Source: an uncultured Lachnospiraceae bacterium
GTDB taxonomy: Bacteria > Bacillota > Clostridia > Lachnospirales > Lachnospiraceae
Length of the DNA: 9,845 nt
Assembly: GCA_947176785.1 (NCBI GenBank)
Contig: CAMWSA010000119.1
Location: 1 to 9,845 of the forward strand
Direction: 5' to 3'
In this document: in pieces, positions 7,372 through 9,845 of the stretch
Layout: each line of letters begins with the position of its first letter
Position numbering within the stretch: position 1 is the first letter of the stretch
Program-made: the position numbers and the translations under genes
Notes under the pieces: generated by a model
What the model saw: the letters and a program-made list of their open reading frames with translations, nothing else
Database searches by the model: none
What the model was told of the DNA's origin: nothing

Positions 7372-7402
7372 TATGTATTTTCTGTGAAAAACCACCTGTC
7401 AA
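7372..7402 (-). promoter_or_regulatory. Possible promoter of the two-component operon
   Basis: On the minus strand a perfect TTGACA (7397-7402) is followed by TACATA (7372-7377) at a 19-nt spacing, longer than ideal. It starts just after the stop of the upstream small membrane protein gene and points towards the regulator gene. The -35 is convincing, the -10 weak. Confidence 0.35.
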
Positions 7403-7407
7403 ATCAA

Positions 7408-7974
7408 TTATTCTATCATTTTCAGTTCCCTTTCCTTCTCCCTCACAGCCTGCTCCCGCTCAGACAACTCCTGCTGCCAGGAAGCATACTCGTTGAGGAT
7501 TGCAGACCGGTAATTCAAAATATTAGGCTGGCTGCTGCTCAAGGCTACCACAAACATGGCGATTACTGCTGCCAACAACAATACATTCAGGATTACGGAC
7601 AGCCGCATCCCCGCCGGCCTGGGTTTCTCCTCCCGCGGCCCGGCAGCATCACGCACCGGCCTCTCCCTCTTTTGCGGCACATAGGTGCAGGGCGTATAAA
7701 CCGGGATCATGGGCACCTTGGCGGGATCAAGCCCCGGCTGTCCCAGCAGAAAATCCTGCAAATGCTTTAGATAGATCACACCCACAGGGGTTCTGAATAC
7801 CCGCTCCCGAAGCAGCCTCTCATAGAGAGTCAGCACCTGCTGCGGCTGCCGGTAATCCAGATGTGCCTCCAGATATTCAACCTGCTTTTTCTCCTTTGCG
7901 GCCATCCCCGCATCCTCCGCATTCAGAAAAAAGAACCCTTCCGCATTCCGGCTTGCATGTGTCTCGTCTGCCAT
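7408..7974 (-). CDS. Uncharacterised single-pass membrane protein
   Basis: A 188-residue protein that I do not recognise. Residues 1-100 appear soluble and partly helical, with a conserved-looking core (YLEAHLDYRQPQQVL, then YERLLRERVF and a VGVIYLKHLQDFLL stretch). Residues 101-124 are Arg/Lys/Pro-rich; a single hydrophobic helix spans about 125-145; residues about 153-188 are charged and helical with coiled-coil character (WQQELSEREQAVREKEREL). The positive charges before the helix suggest the N-terminus is cytoplasmic and the coiled coil outside. The ATG has an excellent AGGAGG 5 nt upstream. A TATAAT hexamer at 8035-8040 on the minus strand lies about 60 nt upstream without a clear -35. 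It sits alone between thrC and the two-component genes. No catalytic motif is visible; a scaffold or envelope role is a guess. Confidence 0.85.
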   Translation of the reverse strand: MADETHASRNAEGFFFLNAEDAGMAAKEKKQVEYLEAHLDYRQPQQVLTLYERLLRERVFRTPVGVIYLKHLQDFLLGQPGLDPAKVPMIPVYTPCTYVPQKRERPVRDAAGPREEKPRPAGMRLSVILNVLLLAAVIAMFVVALSSSQPNILNYRSAILNEYASWQQELSEREQAVREKERELKMIE

Positions 7975-8062
7975 GCGTACCTCCTCCCGAAAAATCCATG
8001 TCCGTTCCCCGGCCTGTTACCCATTCAAATCCCAATTATACGCACGAACGGTCCGACTTTTC

Positions 8063-8175
8063 TTCCTACAGGTCACGTACTGTCAGCTTATGCGACATTG
8101 CCCTGCTGGAATTGGATAATCTTAGCATTCGTCAGTATAACGCAATATCACAGGCAATGCCTGTGATATGCAGCC
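8063..8175 (-). repeat. Intergenic structured repeat, copy B
   Basis: This is the second copy of the repeat described at 4862-4982, in the same orientation. The first hairpin is formed by TTCC/GGAA (8063-8066 with 8108-8111), CAGG/CCTG (8069-8072 with 8102-8105) and TGTC/GACA (8081-8084 with 8094-8097). Then comes the conserved core 8105-8143, and then an 11-bp perfect hairpin at 8145-8169, ending in TATGCAGCC. Primary sequence outside the core has diverged from copy A while the two-hairpin plan is kept. It fills the gap between thrC and the small membrane protein gene. Confidence 0.7.
8142..8171 (-). terminator. Hairpin after thrC, possible terminator
   Basis: ATATCACAGGC (8145-8155) pairs perfectly with GCCTGTGATAT (8159-8169) around a 3-nt loop, with two further GC pairs outside across a bulged A. 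It begins 16 nt after the thrC stop codon. On the minus strand the sequence after the stem (TGCGTTAT) is not a U-run, so it may terminate poorly or act mainly to protect the 3' end. It is also the second hairpin of repeat copy B. Confidence 0.5.
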
Positions 8176-8186
8176 AGAAAACCTTA

Positions 8187-9674
8187 TTACAGCTTTAAGA
8201 AACGCTTTACCATATCCGGCATCTCATCCACTTCACAGATATTGTCATGCAGCACAGGCGCGCTGCGGATCTCCTCGATCGCCGCAGGAACCGCCACATT
8301 CGCTATCCTGGACAGTTCATCCACCAATTCAAAATCCGTCATACTGTCATACTTGTGGTCAATGGCATTCATGACGCTCCTGGTGAATTTAAAAGGACTG
8401 GCCGTAGAAGCGATAATTGCCGGAGTCCGATCCCCCGTCTCCCGCGCGTATTTTCCATAGACGGAGGCCGCCACTGCGGTGTGGGTGTCAATTACATAGC
8501 CACAGGACCCATAGATCCGGCGGATGGTGTCCGCTGTCTCCGCCTCGGTGGCATAGCCCCCGTAAAAGTCCTGAAGCCCAGCCCGCATCTGTTCTGTGAT
8601 CTCATACCTGCCCTGTCCGCTTAATGCCGCCATCAGCCGGGCATTCTGCTCCGGGTCATCGCCTGCCATGTGATAGATCAGACGCTCTAAGTTGCTGGAG
8701 ATCAGTATATCCATGGAGGGGGAACTGGTCAGCACAAACTCCCTGTTGCGGTCATAGACACCTGTGCGGAAAAAGTCATACAGCACTTTGTTTTCATTGG
8801 AGGCACAGACCAGCCTGCCAATGGGCAGCCCCATATTCCTGGCATAAAAAGCCGCCAGAATATTGCCAAAATTGCCTGTGGGCACCACCACATTGATCCG
8901 CTGCCCCTCTTTTATCTTGCCCTCGGCAAGCAACCGGGCATAGGCGTACACATAGTATACGATCTGGGGCACCAGCCGTCCGATATTGATGGAATTGGCG
9001 GAAGAAAACTGGAATCCCTGCTTTGCCATCTCTGCGGCCAGCCGCCTGTCCGAGAAAATTTTCTTCACCCCGGTCTGGGCATCGTCAAAATTCCCGTGGA
9101 TACCCACCACAAAGGTGTTATCCCCCTTCTGGGTCACCATCTGTTTCTCCTGGATCGGGCTGACGCCGTTCTTGGGATAAAATACCACGATCCGGGTCCC
9201 CTCCACACCCGCAAAGCCTGCCAGCGCCGCCTTGCCCGTGTCCCCGGAGGTGGCTGTCAGGATCACAATCTCATTTTGTATATGATTCTTCTTTGCGGAA
9301 GCAGTCAGCAGATGGGGCAGAATGGACAATGCCATGTCCTTGAACGCGATGGTCGCGCCGTGGAACAATTCCAGGAAAAATACTCCCTCCGCCTCTGTCC
9401 GGGGAGCAATAATATCCGTGTCAAATTTTTTATCATATGCCCTGGCAATGCAGCTTTTCAGTTCTTCCTCCGTAAAATCCGTCAGATAGAGCTTCATTAC
9501 CTCATAGGCAATCTCCTGGTAACTCATGACGGACAGTTCCTTCAGGCTCTTGTCCAGGGCGGGAATATGATCCGGCACAAACAGGCCCCCGTCCTCTGTC
9601 AGCCCTTTTAATATCGCTATGGAGGCGCTCACAGGCTCCTGGCCGCTTCTGGTACTTTTATATAACACTTCCAT
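8187..9674 (-). CDS. thrC: Threonine synthase
   Basis: A 495-residue pyridoxal-phosphate enzyme that converts O-phospho-L-homoserine and water to L-threonine and phosphate, the last step of threonine biosynthesis, in the cytoplasm. The N-terminus (LYKSTR, then GLTEDGGLFVPDHIP, residues 24-38) is the signature of the longer ThrC class found in E. coli and fungi. FHGATIAFKD (104-113) carries the PLP lysine, Lys112, and TSGDTGKAAL (142-151) is the phosphate-binding segment. Length is normal for this class. Start choice: the frame is open to 9734, but ATG at 9674 has a perfect AGGAGG (9681-9686) 6 nt upstream and begins at the conserved N-terminus. No hom or thrB neighbour is in the window. The upstream region is a repeated module, possibly regulatory, and a hairpin follows the stop codon. 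Confidence 0.97.
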   Translation of the reverse strand: MEVLYKSTRSGQEPVSASIAILKGLTEDGGLFVPDHIPALDKSLKELSVMSYQEIAYEVMKLYLTDFTEEELKSCIARAYDKKFDTDIIAPRTEAEGVFFLELFHGATIAFKDMALSILPHLLTASAKKNHIQNEIVILTATSGDTGKAALAGFAGVEGTRIVVFYPKNGVSPIQEKQMVTQKGDNTFVVGIHGNFDDAQTGVKKIFSDRRLAAEMAKQGFQFSSANSINIGRLVPQIVYYVYAYARLLAEGKIKEGQRINVVVPTGNFGNILAAFYARNMGLPIGRLVCASNENKVLYDFFRTGVYDRNREFVLTSSPSMDILISSNLERLIYHMAGDDPEQNARLMAALSGQGRYEITEQMRAGLQDFYGGYATEAETADTIRRIYGSCGYVIDTHTAVAASVYGKYARETGDRTPAIIASTASPFKFTRSVMNAIDHKYDSMTDFELVDELSRIANVAVPAAIEEIRSAPVLHDNICEVDEMPDMVKRFLKL

Positions 9675-9680
9675 ATTAAT

Positions 9681-9686
9681 CCTCCT
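9681..9686 (-). promoter_or_regulatory. Ribosome binding site of thrC
   Basis: A perfect AGGAGG on the minus strand lies 6 nt before the ATG at 9674. It settles the start against the upstream in-frame start at 9734. It begins only a base or so from the edge of the direct repeat, so the repeat reaches right up to the translation signal. Confidence 0.9.
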
Positions 9687-9845
9687 ATTTGAGTTCCGTA
9701 TATCCCCTCCCGCCACACAGCTTCCGGTGATCAATATCCTGCCGCTTTGGCGTCCGTATATTGATCAGTGCGCCGTCCGGGAATATACTGATTTGAGTTC
9801 CGTATATCCCCTCCCGCCACACAGCTTCCGGTGATCAATATCCTG
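9687..9845. repeat. Direct repeat upstream of thrC (55 nt identical, period 104 nt)
   Basis: Bases 9687-9741 are repeated without a mismatch at 9791-9845, where the window ends, so the identity may continue. The 49 nt between (9742-9790) complete a 104-nt unit. Inside it, TGATCAATAT (9728-9737, and again 9832-9841) is the reverse complement of ATATTGATCA (9758-9767), and the 9-mer TCCGTATAT occurs three times (9695, 9753, 9799). I see no ORF, T-box motif or convincing sigma-A promoter. It could be a recent tandem duplication of a regulatory module. Confidence 0.85.
9728..9767. promoter_or_regulatory. Inverted repeat upstream of thrC
   Basis: Perfect 10-bp arms TGATCAATAT (9728-9737) and ATATTGATCA (9758-9767) are separated by 20 nt that contain a smaller GCC/GGC stem. 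The same left arm recurs at 9832-9841, so the middle arm could pair with either neighbour. It could be an operator pair or alternative leader hairpins, about 55-95 nt before the thrC start. Confidence 0.5.

Noticed and set aside
8035..8040. Perfect TATAAT on the minus strand upstream of the small membrane protein gene, as a promoter
   Set aside because: There is no recognisable -35 at 16-18 nt and no TGn extension, so it is mentioned only as a weak possibility under that gene.
9675..9845. T-box riboswitch or leader peptide upstream of thrC
   Set aside because: I find no T-box consensus (a GGTGG...ACCGCG-like segment) and no short ORF rich in threonine codons with a ribosome binding site.
9687..9845. 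CRISPR array
   Set aside because: There are only two 55-nt copies, too long for a CRISPR repeat, with no further units visible and no cas genes nearby.

Overview
The window looks like chromosomal DNA of a Gram-positive anaerobe of the Clostridia, most likely Lachnospiraceae (Clostridium cluster XIVa). The signs are strong AGGAGG-type ribosome binding sites, consensus TTGACA/TATACT promoter elements, an HflX and an OmpR-type two-component pair of clostridial flavour, and a DUF2339-like protein paired with a lipoprotein. The organism is an inference from overall character, not from a marker gene. All seven genes I accept lie on the minus strand, so transcription runs from high to low coordinates.

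Layout in the direction of transcription: (1) 9675-9845, a thrC upstream region built from a perfect 55-nt direct repeat (period 104 nt) with inverted-repeat arms inside; (2) thrC, threonine synthase, 8187-9674; (3) an intergenic structured repeat (copy B, about 8063-8175); (4) an unrecognised small single-pass membrane protein, 7408-7974; (5) a 205-nt gap with palindromes and a possible promoter; (6) an OmpR/PhoB-type response regulator (6522-7202) overlapping its sensor histidine kinase (5029-6522) by one base; (7) a second, diverged copy (A, about 4862-4982) of the intergenic repeat; (8) a three-gene run of hflX (3534-4820), a large polytopic DUF2339-like protein (1105-3510) and a lipoprotein (347-1108), the last two overlapping by 4 nt; (9) a strong hairpin terminator at 274-310; (10) at the left edge, a textbook strong promoter with an AT-rich upstream element and a boxA-like leader, which looks like the start of a ribosomal RNA operon whose body lies beyond position 1.

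Functionally this is mostly housekeeping: threonine biosynthesis, one envelope-sensing two-component system, a ribosome-associated GTPase, and an uncharacterised membrane protein plus lipoprotein pair that probably act together at the cell envelope. I see no transposase, phage gene, CRISPR array, toxin-antitoxin pair or defence gene. The least explained signals are non-coding: the two homologous structured intergenic repeats, a possible reduced remnant of that repeat inside the 3' end of the DUF2339-like gene, and the duplicated module upstream of thrC.
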